Numbered from the stretch's first letter, positions 1-8,727 are shown. The stretch is 64,000 nt of DNA from Sphingomonas caeni (GCF_026013415.1 NZ_JAPDOK010000005.1:248001-312000), one strand, 5' to 3'. Numbers and translations: made by a program. Notes: generated by a model from the letters alone, not told the origin.

Positions 1-520
1 TCCGCTCGATCGGCTGACCCGTATACTTCGAATAGAGCGCGTTCATCCGCGCGCGGATGCGCAGGATTTCCTTCGCCTGGATCTCGATGTCCGACGCCAT
101 GCCCTGCGCGCCGCCCGAGGGCTGGTGGAGCATGATGCGGGCGTTGGTGAGCGCCACGCGCATCCCCGGTTCGCCGCTCGCGAGCAGGAAGCTCCCCATC
201 GACGCCGCCTGGCCGATGCACACCGTGCCGACCTTGGGACGGATATATTGCATCGTGTCGTGGATCGCCATGCCCGCGGTCACCACGCCGCCGGGCGAAT
301 TGATGTACATCCAGATGTCCTTCTTCGGGTTTTCGGACTCGAGGAAGAGCAGCTGGGCGGTGATCAGCGAGGCCATATGGTCCTCGACCCCGCCGGTGAT
401 GAACACTATGCGCTCGCGCAACAGGCGCGAATAGATGTCGAAGCTCCGCTCGCCGCGGCTCGATTGCTCGATGACGATGGGAACCAGGCCGTCGGTGACT
501 TCGCTGTGAAGCGGATGCAT
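1..520 (-). CDS. clpP: ATP-dependent Clp protease proteolytic subunit, 3' end cut by window edge
   Basis: ClpP is the serine peptidase barrel that degrades proteins unfolded by ClpX or ClpA in the cytoplasm. The first 173 residues are visible. The catalytic Ser107 lies in [10 protein letters not shown] and the catalytic His132 in MLHQPSGG; the INSPGG turn around residue 74 is also present. The catalytic Asp and roughly the last 30 residues lie beyond position 1. The ATG at 520 opens [14 protein letters not shown] with the usual [20 protein letters not shown] start of the mature enzyme, so little or no propeptide is present. It lies on the same strand as tig (4368-6002) but four unrelated genes separate them. 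Family assignment is certain. Confidence 0.96.
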   Translation of the reverse strand, partial: MHPLHSEVTDGLVPIVIEQSSRGERSFDIYSRLLRERIVFITGGVEDHMASLITAQLLFLESENPKKDIWMYINSPGGVVTAGMAIHDTMQYIRPKVGTVCIGQAASMGSFLLASGEPGMRVALTNARIMLHQPSGGAQGMASDIEIQAKEILRIRARMNALYSKYTGQPIER

Positions 521-658
521 GGGAAATTTCTCGTTTGTCGTTTTGCCCGGGGCCTACATCGGCGCTCGGATTGCGGGGCGCAAGGGGGGAAGACGGTCAA
601 CGGGCTCGCTTAACGCCGGGGACTTGCCCGAGCGCCCGAGCGGGCGCACATCGTTACG

Positions 659-1672
659 ATGACGACATTCACAGTCCTGGTCACCGGCGGGTCCGGCTTT
701 GTCGGCAGCCATGTCATCCTCCAGCTGCTTGAGGCGGGGCACACGGTGCGCACCACCGTGCGCAACCTCAAGCGCGAGCCCGAGGTGCGCGCGACGCTGG
801 AGGCGGCGGGCGCCGACACCGGCCGCCTCTCCTTCTTCGCCGCCGATCTGGAAAAGGACGAGGGCTGGGCCGAGGCGGTGGCGGGCTGCGATTACGTCCA
901 GCACGTCGCCTCCCCCTTCCCGATCAACCAGCCCAGGGACGAGCAGGAACTGATCCGCCCCGCGGTCGAGGGCACATTGCGCGTGCTCCGCGCCGCGCGC
1001 GATGCCGGGGTGAAGCGCGTCGTGCTCACCTCCTCCTTCGCTGCGATCGGCTATGGCCATGGCAAGCGCAAGGCGATCTTCACCGAGGCCGACTGGACCA
1101 ATCTCGAGGGCAAGGGCCTCCAGCCCTATATGAAGTCCAAGACGCTTGCCGAACGCGCCGCCTGGGACTTCATCGCGGCGGAGGGCAACGGGCTGGAGCT
1201 GACGGTGGTAAACCCCGTCGGGATATTCGGCCCCGCGCTGAGCGGCGACCTCTCGACCTCGATCGAACTGGTCAAGCAGATGATGACGGGCAAGATCCCC
1301 GGCACTCCCGACCTCTGGTTCAGCGTGATCGACGTGCGCGACGTGGCATCGCTCCAGATCCTCGCCATGACCGACCCCCGCGCCAGGAACGAACGCTTCC
1401 TCGCGGTCGCGGGCGAACCCGCCTCGATGCACCAGATGGCGAAGATCCTCCACGCCAGGCTCGGCACCAGGATCCCGCGCCGCCTGCCCAGCTGGCTGAT
1501 CCGCACCATGGCGATCTTCAACCCGATGGCGCGCGAAGCGGTCCCCCGCCTCGGGATCAAGGGCCGCGCCAGCAACGCCAAGGCCAAGGCGCTCGGCTGG
1601 ACCCCACGCTCGAACGAAAAGGCGATCCTCGCGACTGCGGAGAGCCTGAAGGCCCTGGGACTGGTCGATTAG
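659..1672 (+). CDS. NAD(P)-dependent epimerase/dehydratase, dihydroflavonol reductase-like
   Basis: This is a 337-residue extended short-chain dehydrogenase. The N-terminal Rossmann fold carries TGGSGFVGSH (residues 9-18), and the active site has the Ser of VVLTSSFAA and the Tyr-Lys pair in PYMKSK. The arrangement matches the dihydroflavonol-4-reductase/cinnamoyl reductase-like branch that reduces ketones or aldehydes with NADPH; the substrate cannot be told from sequence. It is the first of two genes read together, with the acyltransferase starting 10 bases after its stop. No strong ribosome site is visible before the ATG at 659, so the start is moderately sure. Confidence 0.86.
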   Translation: MTTFTVLVTGGSGFVGSHVILQLLEAGHTVRTTVRNLKREPEVRATLEAAGADTGRLSFFAADLEKDEGWAEAVAGCDYVQHVASPFPINQPRDEQELIRPAVEGTLRVLRAARDAGVKRVVLTSSFAAIGYGHGKRKAIFTEADWTNLEGKGLQPYMKSKTLAERAAWDFIAAEGNGLELTVVNPVGIFGPALSGDLSTSIELVKQMMTGKIPGTPDLWFSVIDVRDVASLQILAMTDPRARNERFLAVAGEPASMHQMAKILHARLGTRIPRRLPSWLIRTMAIFNPMAREAVPRLGIKGRASNAKAKALGWTPRSNEKAILATAESLKALGLVD

Positions 1673-1682
1673 GACCGGCGCC

Positions 1683-2741
1683 TTGGGAGCCGGCGCGGCA
1701 CGAGAGCGGTTCCTGGCGCTTGATGGCCTGCGCGGCGTCGCGGCGCTCGCCGTGCTGCTTTTCCATCTGCAAGGCACGATGCGGATCGGCTGGGCCTTCG
1801 CGCACGGCTATCTCGCCGTCGATTTCTTTTTCATGCTCAGCGGCTTCGTCATCGCCCATGCCTATGAGGCGCGGCTCCGCGCGCCGGGCGGACTGGGCCC
1901 GTTCCTGCGCGACCGCGTCATCCGCCTCCACCCGCTGCTGGTGCTGAGCCTGATTCCGCCTGGCGCGATGCTGCTCGCGTCGATGATCGCGGGCGAACCG
2001 CCTTACGCGCACCCGCTGCTCACCCTGGCCGTGGCGTTTCTTCCCTTCCCCGCCTTCTGGATCGCGCCGCCGTACAAATTCCCGCTCAACTCGGCTTCCT
2101 GGTCGCTTTTCTGGGAGCTGGTGGTCAATCTGGCGTTCGCGCTCGCCGCGCCGCGCCTGAACAACCGCCTGCTCGGAGCGATCGTCGCGGCCGCGGTGGC
2201 GGGCGCGGTGGGCGTGAGCCTCTGCAATCACGGCCTGCTCGACCCCGGCCCGACCGCGGGCTTTCGCGCCTTTGCCGGCTTCGCGATCGGCGTGGGGCTG
2301 CTGCGGGTGCATCGCCTGGACCGGTTTCGCGCGGACCGGCTGGGCCTGATCGCCGCGCCGCTGCTGCTGCTCAGCCTTGCCGCGGTGCCGATCTCGCCCA
2401 GGGTGGCGACCCTCTATGATCCGCTGATCGTCTTCGGACTCTTCCCGCTGATCCTGCTCGCGAGCGCGCGGCGCGAGGCACGCTTTCCCGGGCTCTGCGC
2501 GTGGCTCGGCGGGCTTTCCTATCCAGTCTATGTGCTTCAGGCTCCGGTGCTCAAGCTGATCCACCGGCCGCTCGCCGCGGCCATCCCCTACCCCCTCGCG
2601 AGCGGGCTCGTGCAATGCGCGATCGTGGTGGCGGTCAGCCTGATCGCGTGGCGCCTCTATGACGAGCCGGTCCGCCGCGCACTCCGCCGGCGGTTCGCTA
2701 GCGGGCGAGCCCCGGATAAGCGAGATAGGCCAGCCGCCTGA
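1683..2741 (+). CDS. acyltransferase family 3 membrane protein
   Basis: A 352-residue multi-spanning protein of the Acyltransferase_3 (OafA/NodX-like) family, which moves acyl groups, often acetyl, onto sugars or lipids at the inner membrane. The N-terminus has the family signature ALDGLRGVAALAVLLFH, with the catalytic His in LLFHLQG, followed by FFFMLSGFVIA. About ten hydrophobic segments follow. The likely start is TTG at 1683, with AGGA about 8 bases upstream at the end of the preceding gene, which suggests co-transcription with it. Its 3' end overlaps the convergent glycosyltransferase by 44 bases. The acceptor is unknown. Confidence 0.82.
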   Translation: MGAGAARERFLALDGLRGVAALAVLLFHLQGTMRIGWAFAHGYLAVDFFFMLSGFVIAHAYEARLRAPGGLGPFLRDRVIRLHPLLVLSLIPPGAMLLASMIAGEPPYAHPLLTLAVAFLPFPAFWIAPPYKFPLNSASWSLFWELVVNLAFALAAPRLNNRLLGAIVAAAVAGAVGVSLCNHGLLDPGPTAGFRAFAGFAIGVGLLRVHRLDRFRADRLGLIAAPLLLLSLAAVPISPRVATLYDPLIVFGLFPLILLASARREARFPGLCAWLGGLSYPVYVLQAPVLKLIHRPLAAAIPYPLASGLVQCAIVVAVSLIAWRLYDEPVRRALRRRFASGRAPDKRDRPAA

Positions 2742-3621
2742 CCTCGCGCCGGCCATGGACGACCGTGTCGAGGATGAGCCCGGTGAACAGATTGAGCGAG
2801 GCGAGCAGCATCAGCCCGGTCGCGAGCACGCCGGTCGGCAGGCGCGGCACCTTGCCGGTCTGGATGAACTCCCACACCAGCGGAATCCCCAGCCCCAGCC
2901 CCGCGACCGCGAAAAAGGCCGCGATCCAGCCGAAGAACAGCAAGGGCCGCTCGATCCGGTAGAGCGTGATGATCGTCCGCAGGATGCGCAGCCCGTCGCG
3001 ATAGGTGGACAGCTTCGACACCGATCCCTCGGGCCGCGCGAAATAGGTCGTCTCGATCTCGCCGACCGGCATCTTGAGCTCGAGCGCATGGACGCTGATC
3101 TCGGTCTCGATCTCGAACCCGGCCGAGAGCACCGGAAAGCTCTTCACGAAGCGCCGCGAAAAGACGCGGTAGCCCGAGAAGATGTCGGTGAAGGTCCGCC
3201 CGAACAGCCCGGCAAGGAACCCCGTCATCACCTTGTTGCCGAGCACATGCCCGCGCCGGTACGCCTCGGCTTCCTCATGGACCCGGGTGCCGACCACCAT
3301 GTCGAGCCCCTCCTCCACCAGCCGCGCGACCATCGCGGGCGCGGAGCTGGCGTCATAGGTCGCGTCGCCATCGGCCATCACATAGATGTCGGCATCGATA
3401 TCCGCGAACATCCGCCGCACGACATTGCCCTTGCCCTGCATCCGCTCGGTGCGGACGATCGCGCCGGCCTCGCGCGCGACCTCGACCGTCCGGTCGCGGC
3501 TGTTATTGTCGTAGACATAGATCGCCGCCTCGGGCAGCGCCGCGCGAAAGCTCACCACGGTCTGCGCGATCGCGGCTTCTTCATTGTAGCAGGGCAGGAT
3601 GACGGCGACGGAACGGCTCAT
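2698..3621 (-). CDS. family 2 glycosyltransferase, dolichyl-phosphate-mannose synthase-like
   Basis: A 307-residue GT2 enzyme with the nucleotide-sugar fold at the N-terminus: VAVILPCYNEE (residues 5-15), YVYDNNSRD, and the DxD-type metal site MADGDATYD near residue 83. Two hydrophobic segments near residues 235-255 and 270-290 anchor the C-terminus in the inner membrane, as in DPM1/GtrB-type enzymes that load undecaprenyl- or dolichyl-phosphate with a sugar. The GKGNVVRRMF and SGYRVFSRRF motifs support this class. It is convergent with the acyltransferase, and both may act on the same surface glycan (inference). The sugar donor is unknown. Confidence 0.89.
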   Translation of the reverse strand: MSRSVAVILPCYNEEAAIAQTVVSFRAALPEAAIYVYDNNSRDRTVEVAREAGAIVRTERMQGKGNVVRRMFADIDADIYVMADGDATYDASSAPAMVARLVEEGLDMVVGTRVHEEAEAYRRGHVLGNKVMTGFLAGLFGRTFTDIFSGYRVFSRRFVKSFPVLSAGFEIETEISVHALELKMPVGEIETTYFARPEGSVSKLSTYRDGLRILRTIITLYRIERPLLFFGWIAAFFAVAGLGLGIPLVWEFIQTGKVPRLPTGVLATGLMLLASLNLFTGLILDTVVHGRREVRRLAYLAYPGLAR

Positions 3622-3717
3622 GGGCTCGCCATAGAGCCGAAGTTCCTAAGGTTCGACTATTTTGTCGTTTGACCTTTCCCGCCGATCCGCGATCATGGCG
3701 CGGGGTTGGGGGACGCA

Positions 3718-4308
3718 ATGAAGGTTCGAAATCTTGGCGTATTGACGATGATCGTCGCGGTCATGGTCGTGATCGACGCGCTGGCCATCCCGGCGGCATT
3801 GGTCTGGCGCGAGGTCGACCCCGACAGCTTCTTCCTCGTCGCCCTTGAGGACGGCTCGGGAATCCAGGGCATCGCCTTCCTCGTCAAGATCCTGACGATG
3901 ATCATCTTTTCGGTCTGGATCTACCGGGCCGGGGCCAATCTGCTCGCCGCGGGCTTCGAGGATCTCGAATTCACCCCCGGCGCCCGCATCTGGTGGTTCG
4001 CCGTCCCGATCGCGTGCCTGTTCAAGCCCTTCCAAGGCATGCGCGAGCTGTGGAATGCCAGCCACCGCCAGGACTATGCCGACAATCATTCGTTGATCAC
4101 CAGCTGGTGGCTGCTGTGGCTCGCGACCAACTTTTTCGGCTCCTTTTCCAGTATCGGCGCCAGCCCCGAAGGGCCCTCGCTCGAGATATTGTGGATCGGA
4201 AGCGGGCTGGACGCGGTGGCGGCGGTGGTCGCCATCGTCATGATCCGCGGCATCGCGAGCGCGCAAACCCAGCTGACCGCCGAAGCACTCGACGAAGTCT
4301 TCGCCTGA
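3718..4308 (+). CDS. DUF4328 membrane protein
   Basis: About 196 residues with four hydrophobic segments (roughly residues 5-28, 50-72, 85-105 and 120-180 in two spans). The central IYRAGANLLAAGFEDLEFTPG...WWFAVPIACLFKPFQGMRELW block is the DUF4328 signature, with conserved aromatic and proline residues; the function of the family is unknown. ATG at 3718 is chosen because GGGGGAC sits just upstream; a TTG at 3706 is possible. It is a stand-alone gene between a divergent glycosyltransferase and a convergent tig, with a shared terminator hairpin after it. Confidence 0.78.
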   Translation: MKVRNLGVLTMIVAVMVVIDALAIPAALVWREVDPDSFFLVALEDGSGIQGIAFLVKILTMIIFSVWIYRAGANLLAAGFEDLEFTPGARIWWFAVPIACLFKPFQGMRELWNASHRQDYADNHSLITSWWLLWLATNFFGSFSSIGASPEGPSLEILWIGSGLDAVAAVVAIVMIRGIASAQTQLTAEALDEVFA

Positions 4309-4314
4309 ATCGAA

Positions 4315-4346
4315 AGCCCCCGCCCGGACGGGTCCGGACGGGGGCT
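4315..4346. terminator. hairpin between DUF4328 gene and tig
   Basis: A 14-base stem with one mismatch (4315-4328 against 4333-4346) and a 4-base loop sits between two convergent stop codons. It lacks a clear T-run on either side, so it may work as a bidirectional but weak terminator. Confidence 0.55.
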
Positions 4347-4367
4347 GATCGATCGGCCGGTCAGGCC

Positions 4368-6002
4368 TTACTTCTTCTTCGCCGGCGCCTTCTTGGCGGG
4401 CTTGGCTTGCGCGGCAGGCTCGGCCCTCGCGGCAGGCGCCTTCTTGGTCGCGGCCTTCTTCACCGGCTCGGCGGCGACGAGATCGTCGGCGTCGGCGGGA
4501 GTCTCGGGGGCCACATCCTTCTTCGAAGGCGCCTTCTTGGTGGCGGCCTTCTTCACAGGTTCCTCGGCGACGGCCTCGGCGGCCGGTGCTTCCTTCTTGG
4601 CCTTGGCCTTCTTCGGCGCATGGTCGTGATGGTCATGACCGCAGCCCGGGCCATGGACGTGCGGGATCGCGCCGTCTTCGCTCTCGATCGCGGCTTCCAG
4701 CTCCTCGCGCGAAACCTCGCGCTCGGTCACCTCGGCCTTGGAGAAGAGGAAATCGACGACCTTGTCCTCGAACAGGGGCGCGCGGAGCTGCGCGGCGGCC
4801 ATCGGCTCCTGGCGGAGATATTCGATGAAGCGCTCGCGCTGGTCCGCCGGATATTGCTGCGCGGCCTGCGCCACCAGCTGGTTCATCTCGTACTGCGAGA
4901 CCTCGACGCCGTTCGCGGTGCCGATCTCCGACAGCAGCAGGCCCAGCCGCACGCGGCGCTCGGCGATCGAAACATAGTCGCCGCGCTCGGCCTCGAGCTC
5001 GGCCTTGGCGGCGTCGGGATCGGCCTCATGCTCGGCCTCGTGCTGGAGCTGGCCCCAGATCTGCTCGAACTCGGCATCGACCATCGTCGGCGGCACCGGG
5101 AAATCGTGGCCGGCAGCGAGATGGTCGAGCAGCTTGCGCTTCATATGCGTGCGGGTCAGCCCGTTATGCTGCTGCTCGATCTGCCCCTTGAGGAGCGTGG
5201 TGAGCTGCTCGAGGCTCTGCAGCCCCAGCGAGGCGGCGAAGCTGTCGTCGAGCCTGGTCTCGCCTGCGGTCTGCACCTTGGTGATCTTGAGGTCGAAGGT
5301 CGCCGGCTTGCCCGCCAGGTCCTTGGCGCCGTAATCGTCCGGGAAGGTGACATTGATCTGCTTCTCGTCGCCCGCCTTCACGCCGATCAGCTGGTCTTCG
5401 AAGCCCGGAATGAGCCGGCCCGAGCCGATCTCGACCGCCATGCCCTCGCCCGTGCCGCCGTCGAACGCGACGCCGTCGACCTTGCCGGCGAAATCCATCA
5501 CCACCTGGTCGCCGGTCGCGGCCTTGTGCTTCGCGGGCGCATCTTCCCAGCCCTTTTGCTGGCCGGCGAGCTGCTTGAGCTGCACGTCGACATCGGCGTC
5601 CGACACCGGCACCACCAGCCGCTCGAGCGTGATGCCCTCGATCGACGGCAGCGGCACGTCGGGCAGCACTTCGAGTTCGACCGTGACCTCGGCATCCTTG
5701 CCCGCGGCATAATCCTCGCCGAGGCTGACCGAGGGCGACATGGCCGGGCGCAGCTTGTGCTTCGCCATCAGCTGCTGGACGCCGTCCTGGATCGCGGTGT
5801 TGAGCGCGTCGGCAGCGATCGCCTCGCCGTGCATCTTGCGCACCAGATTGGCGGGCACCTTGCCGGGGCGGAAGCCGGGCATCCGCACCTGCGGTGCGAC
5901 GCGCTTCACTTCGGCATCGACCTTCGCGTCGATATCCTTGGCGCTGATCTTCAGCGTGTAGGCGCGCTTGAGGCCCTCGTTCAACGTCTCGACAGTCTGC
6001 AT
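4368..6002 (-). CDS. tig: trigger factor with long His- and Lys/Ala-rich tail
   Basis: Trigger factor is the ribosome-bound chaperone that meets nascent chains. The ribosome-docking signature GFRPGKVP is at residues 43-50, and the FKBP-type prolyl isomerase domain spans about 160-245 (GDQVVMDFAGKVDG to ITKVQ). The helical C-terminal chaperone domain follows to about 445. The protein is 544 residues, roughly 100 longer than the classical form: from residue 446 it continues with a His cluster (GCGHDHHDHA) and a Lys/Ala/Pro-rich stretch in which EPVKKAATKKAP occurs twice. The tail is probably disordered and cationic. The gene follows tRNA-Leu on the same strand. Confidence 0.96.
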   Translation of the reverse strand: MQTVETLNEGLKRAYTLKISAKDIDAKVDAEVKRVAPQVRMPGFRPGKVPANLVRKMHGEAIAADALNTAIQDGVQQLMAKHKLRPAMSPSVSLGEDYAAGKDAEVTVELEVLPDVPLPSIEGITLERLVVPVSDADVDVQLKQLAGQQKGWEDAPAKHKAATGDQVVMDFAGKVDGVAFDGGTGEGMAVEIGSGRLIPGFEDQLIGVKAGDEKQINVTFPDDYGAKDLAGKPATFDLKITKVQTAGETRLDDSFAASLGLQSLEQLTTLLKGQIEQQHNGLTRTHMKRKLLDHLAAGHDFPVPPTMVDAEFEQIWGQLQHEAEHEADPDAAKAELEAERGDYVSIAERRVRLGLLLSEIGTANGVEVSQYEMNQLVAQAAQQYPADQRERFIEYLRQEPMAAAQLRAPLFEDKVVDFLFSKAEVTEREVSREELEAAIESEDGAIPHVHGPGCGHDHHDHAPKKAKAKKEAPAAEAVAEEPVKKAATKKAPSKKDVAPETPADADDLVAAEPVKKAATKKAPAARAEPAAQAKPAKKAPAKKK

Positions 6003-6066
6003 TTCACGGCTTTCAACTAAGGAATCGGATTAGCGGCGTCCGAACGCTGATGGGAAGCGGCGGTGC

Positions 6067-6151
6067 TGGTGCGGGCGAAGGGACTCGAACCCCCACACCT
6101 TTCGATACCAGAACCTAAATCTGGCGCGTCTACCAGTTCCGCCACGCCCGC
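6067..6151 (-). tRNA. tRNA-Leu, anticodon UAG
   Basis: Read on the minus strand this is an 85-base tRNA with encoded CCA. The acceptor stem GCGGGCG pairs with CGCCCGC, the D arm is GCG...CGC, and the anticodon arm CCAGA/TCTGG presents TTTAGGT, giving anticodon UAG. A 13-base variable arm and a TTCGA T-loop fit a class II leucine tRNA. It reads CUN leucine codons and sits just upstream of tig. Confidence 0.97.
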
Positions 6152-6259
6152 AGGGGCACCGCCGGTCGGCGGGCTCTATAGCAGTCAGGGGTCCGGGGGC
6201 AAGCGCGAAGCAACCCCATATGCGGGACAAACGTTGAGTGGACAAAGGAGACCGCCAGC

Positions 6260-6433
6260 GTGCCCGTAGAACCCCCGGTCCAGCCCACCACGCCGCCCCC
6301 CGAAACCCCGGCGCCGGGGCAGCCTGTCCAGCCGGCCGCCCCGCCGCCCGAGATCGCGCCGTCGGCTCCCGACATCGACGTCCCCCACCCCGGCACCGCG
6401 CCCGACATCGCGCCGGGGCAGCCGCTGGGGTGA
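6260..6433 (+). CDS. small proline-rich protein
   Basis: A 57-residue reading frame opened by GTG at 6260, with AAAGGAGA centred about 10 bases upstream. More than a third of residues are Pro, with runs PPPE twice and repeated PAPGQP/IAPGQP and APDID/APDIA units. No signal peptide or membrane segment is visible. Nothing follows on the same strand, so it is not an obvious leader peptide. It may be a disordered linker or envelope-associated peptide; function unknown. The good ribosome site and regular composition support translation, but such sequence also arises by chance in GC-rich DNA. Confidence 0.5.
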   Translation: MPVEPPVQPTTPPPETPAPGQPVQPAAPPPEIAPSAPDIDVPHPGTAPDIAPGQPLG

Positions 6434-6442
6434 GGGCAAATC

Positions 6443-7321
6443 TCAGTCGGCCGTGCCGCTCTGGTTCGCCAGCGGCTGGCCGGTCCGTTCGTCGATGATC
6501 GTGTCGCGCCGATAGCTCAGCACGCCCTGCATCGGATGGATCCGGTCGATCGTCACCCCGAAATAATTGGGGAATTTGCCCGCCGCGCGCAACACCGCCG
6601 GGTGCACCGGCAGGCCCTGGAGCGGCGCCGGCGGCGGTCCGTCGAACGGTCGCAGCTCGGTCGGCAACGGATGGCCATAGGGCTCCATGCGCGGGAACGG
6701 ACCGCCGACGGCGACGCCGTGCGTGGCGAAAATCCCCAGATCGACGATCTCGCCCGGCTTTGCGTCGAACTTCACCGTGCCCATGCACAGGCAGATGCCG
6801 CCAAAGCCGTTGCCGGTCATCAGCACCGATCCATAGATGGAATAGGTTCCCGGCTTGACCGCGATCAGGAAGCCGAACACCGGCTTCGCCTTGAAAAAGG
6901 CGGGACTGATCCGCCCCTCGGTCATCGTGATCATCTCCATGGTCGGGGAGACGACATTCTCTTCGGTGGGCTCCACCGGTGCTACCGGCTTGACGAGGCC
7001 GGCCCGGGCCGAGCTGGGCGTCCGGTTCCACGTCCACATGGCGGACTCATAGGTGTGGAGTTCGTTGCGATATTTCCGCCGCGCCTTTTCGAGCGCCGCA
7101 TCGCGCGCCTTGCGCCAGTCGGCACGATCCGCCGCGTCCGGCTCGCGGATGAAGATCATCGGCGCCTGGGCTTGGGTCCGATAGAAGATGTAGCTGAGCG
7201 CGGGATCGACCTGGATGGTCAGATCCTTGCGCGTGAACTGCCGGATGACCTGGGCCGAAGCCGCGGCCGGAACCAGCAGGGCCGCCATCGCGGCGATCGC
7301 CAGGGAGAGACGCTTGATCAT
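6443..7321 (-). CDS. exported protein of unknown function
   Basis: I do not recognise this 292-residue protein. A cleavable signal peptide is clear: MIKRLSLAIAAMAALLVP followed by AAASAQ. The mature part begins with VIRQFTRKDLTIQ and contains a basic helix (residues about 62-85, rich in Arg/Lys/Glu) and several beta-like stretches (FGFLIAVKPGTYSIYGSVL). The ATG at 7321 is chosen because it overlaps the stop of the upstream gene (ATGA) and opens the signal peptide; the frame extends further upstream without a plausible start. The two genes form a coupled pair of secreted proteins, probably periplasmic or outer-membrane associated. Confidence 0.72.
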   Translation of the reverse strand: MIKRLSLAIAAMAALLVPAAASAQVIRQFTRKDLTIQVDPALSYIFYRTQAQAPMIFIREPDAADRADWRKARDAALEKARRKYRNELHTYESAMWTWNRTPSSARAGLVKPVAPVEPTEENVVSPTMEMITMTEGRISPAFFKAKPVFGFLIAVKPGTYSIYGSVLMTGNGFGGICLCMGTVKFDAKPGEIVDLGIFATHGVAVGGPFPRMEPYGHPLPTELRPFDGPPPAPLQGLPVHPAVLRAAGKFPNYFGVTIDRIHPMQGVLSYRRDTIIDERTGQPLANQSGTAD

Positions 7322-7968
7322 GGCTCGAGCACCTTTCCGCCCGGGCGCGCGCCCGAAGCGATCCGCGCCTGCTGCTGGAGATAGCCCTGGCGGCGGCGCT
7401 CGGAGATGCGGCCATTGCCTTCGGAAAAGTTGAACTGCTCCCACGCATCCTTGGGCACGCCGTAACGGCCATATTCCTTATAGCCCATGCAGATGCGCAG
7501 ATTCTGCCAGCGCTGCCGCCGCCGCGCCGCCGATCCGAAGATCGCATCGGCGATCGCGCTGCCGATCGCCCCGCCGATCGCGCTGGGCAGCACGCCATAA
7601 CCGTACATGTACGGGTTGGTATAGGCGGTGTGATAGCTCGCCCCGCGCGCATAATCGTCGCACTCGCGGATATCGGCCAGCGCGGTCTCGAAATCGGTGC
7701 CCTCGCGCCAGAAGAAGAAATATTTGTCGAAATTCGCCTCGATTTCAGGCGTCGCGACGAAATTGATGTCCGGAACCTGGATTTTCGCCGGATCGATCCG
7801 CAGCTCGCCCCGATCCTCGACGCTCACCTGCGGCGGCGCATCGGTCGCGGCGGCCGTCCCGGTCGCCGGTCCGTTGGCCGCGGCGGGTGCCGCGTCCTGA
7901 GCCCATGCGCCTGGCGCGACAAACGTCGCCGTGGCCGCAAGCGCGACGGCCCATCTTCTCGATCGCAT
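7318..7968 (-). CDS. exported protein with glycine-zipper-like segment
   Basis: A 216-residue protein with an N-terminal signal peptide ending near WAQDAAPA (about residue 24). An Ala/Pro-rich linker follows, then a domain with Tyr-rich YHTAYTNPYMYGYGV and a hydrophobic glycine-spaced helix GGAIGSAIADAIFG near residues 133-146, like glycine-zipper segments of envelope proteins. A basic, Gln/Arg-rich C-terminus closes it. Its stop overlaps the start of the next exported gene by four bases, so the two are translationally coupled. Function unknown; the pairing suggests a shared envelope role. Confidence 0.76.
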   Translation of the reverse strand: MRSRRWAVALAATATFVAPGAWAQDAAPAAANGPATGTAAATDAPPQVSVEDRGELRIDPAKIQVPDINFVATPEIEANFDKYFFFWREGTDFETALADIRECDDYARGASYHTAYTNPYMYGYGVLPSAIGGAIGSAIADAIFGSAARRRQRWQNLRICMGYKEYGRYGVPKDAWEQFNFSEGNGRISERRRQGYLQQQARIASGARPGGKVLEP

Positions 7969-8118
7969 GGAAACCCCTCCCCTATGCAGCGGGAAACATC
8001 GTCCAGCGCAATGATTTAAGCAAGCCGGTTTATTCGGGCGCGAAGGGTAAAAACGCCGACTTCATCGGCATATAGGGGCAGTTATTCATTCGCTATTCAG
8101 CTACCCAGCCCCGCTTGA

Positions 8119-8727
8119 TCAGGGCGCCGTCACCCGCCGCGCGCTGATGATCGTCACCGGTGCCTGCGGGATCTCGCCCTTGTAATAGCCCTGGTCGGTC
8201 GCGGTGGGCGAATTGGGCGCGTCGAAGATCTTGATCACCACCTCGCGCCCCTCCACCACATGCGCGAAGGCGGCATAGCCCAGATTGTCGCCCGGCTTGC
8301 TCGGATCGGCATCGAACGAGGGCTGATCGCCCACCACGATGGTGAAGTCGCCCCCCGCCGTCCCCGGCGCGAAGCGCGGCAGCGAGAGCGTCATGTCGGT
8401 ATGCCTGATGCCGGTCTGGGTGGTCGGCTCGTGCGCGATCGGCGGCAGCACCCGGCGCGGCGCGCCCCGCACCCCGAACTGGACGAAGCCGAAATTGTCC
8501 TGAACCTTCACCACGCGATAGAATGTGATCCCGTCGAGCCGCTTCTGATCGACATAACGCAGAAAATTGCGGCTGCTGATCGGAGCGCGATCGTCCATCT
8601 CGATCGTGAAGCTGCCGACGCTCGTCACGATCGCGACGCGGACAGGCGGCTTGGGGGCGGGCGTGGTCTGGGCGAAGGCGGGAAAGGCGAGCAGCGACAG
8701 CAGCAGCGCAATCAATGTCCGAACCAT
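8119..8727 (-). CDS. periplasmic cyclophilin-type peptidyl-prolyl isomerase
   Basis: A 202-residue protein with a signal peptide (MVRTLIALLLSLLAFPAFAQ) and a cyclophilin fold. Family marks are the N-terminal VRVAIVTSVGSFTIEMDDRAP, SSRNFLRYVDQKRLDGITFYRVV with the catalytic Arg, and the C-terminal AFAHVVEGREVVIKIFD. The core motif is unusual: the common FMIQGGDP is replaced by FVQFGVRG, so activity may be reduced. It would assist folding of exported proteins. It is a single gene with divergent neighbours. Confidence 0.86.
   Translation of the reverse strand: MVRTLIALLLSLLAFPAFAQTTPAPKPPVRVAIVTSVGSFTIEMDDRAPISSRNFLRYVDQKRLDGITFYRVVKVQDNFGFVQFGVRGAPRRVLPPIAHEPTTQTGIRHTDMTLSLPRFAPGTAGGDFTIVVGDQPSFDADPSKPGDNLGYAAFAHVVEGREVVIKIFDAPNSPTATDQGYYKGEIPQAPVTIISARRVTAP

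Noticed and set aside
3993..6020. Long plus-strand frame of 675 codons opposite tig
   Set aside because: It mirrors the tig gene; composition is Arg/Leu/His-rich without any domain, as antisense frames in GC-rich DNA are.
6130..6408. Minus-strand frame over the proline-rich small gene (Gly-rich)
   Set aside because: The Gly/Trp-rich product overlaps the tRNA-Leu and has no ribosome site; the plus-strand frame is better supported.
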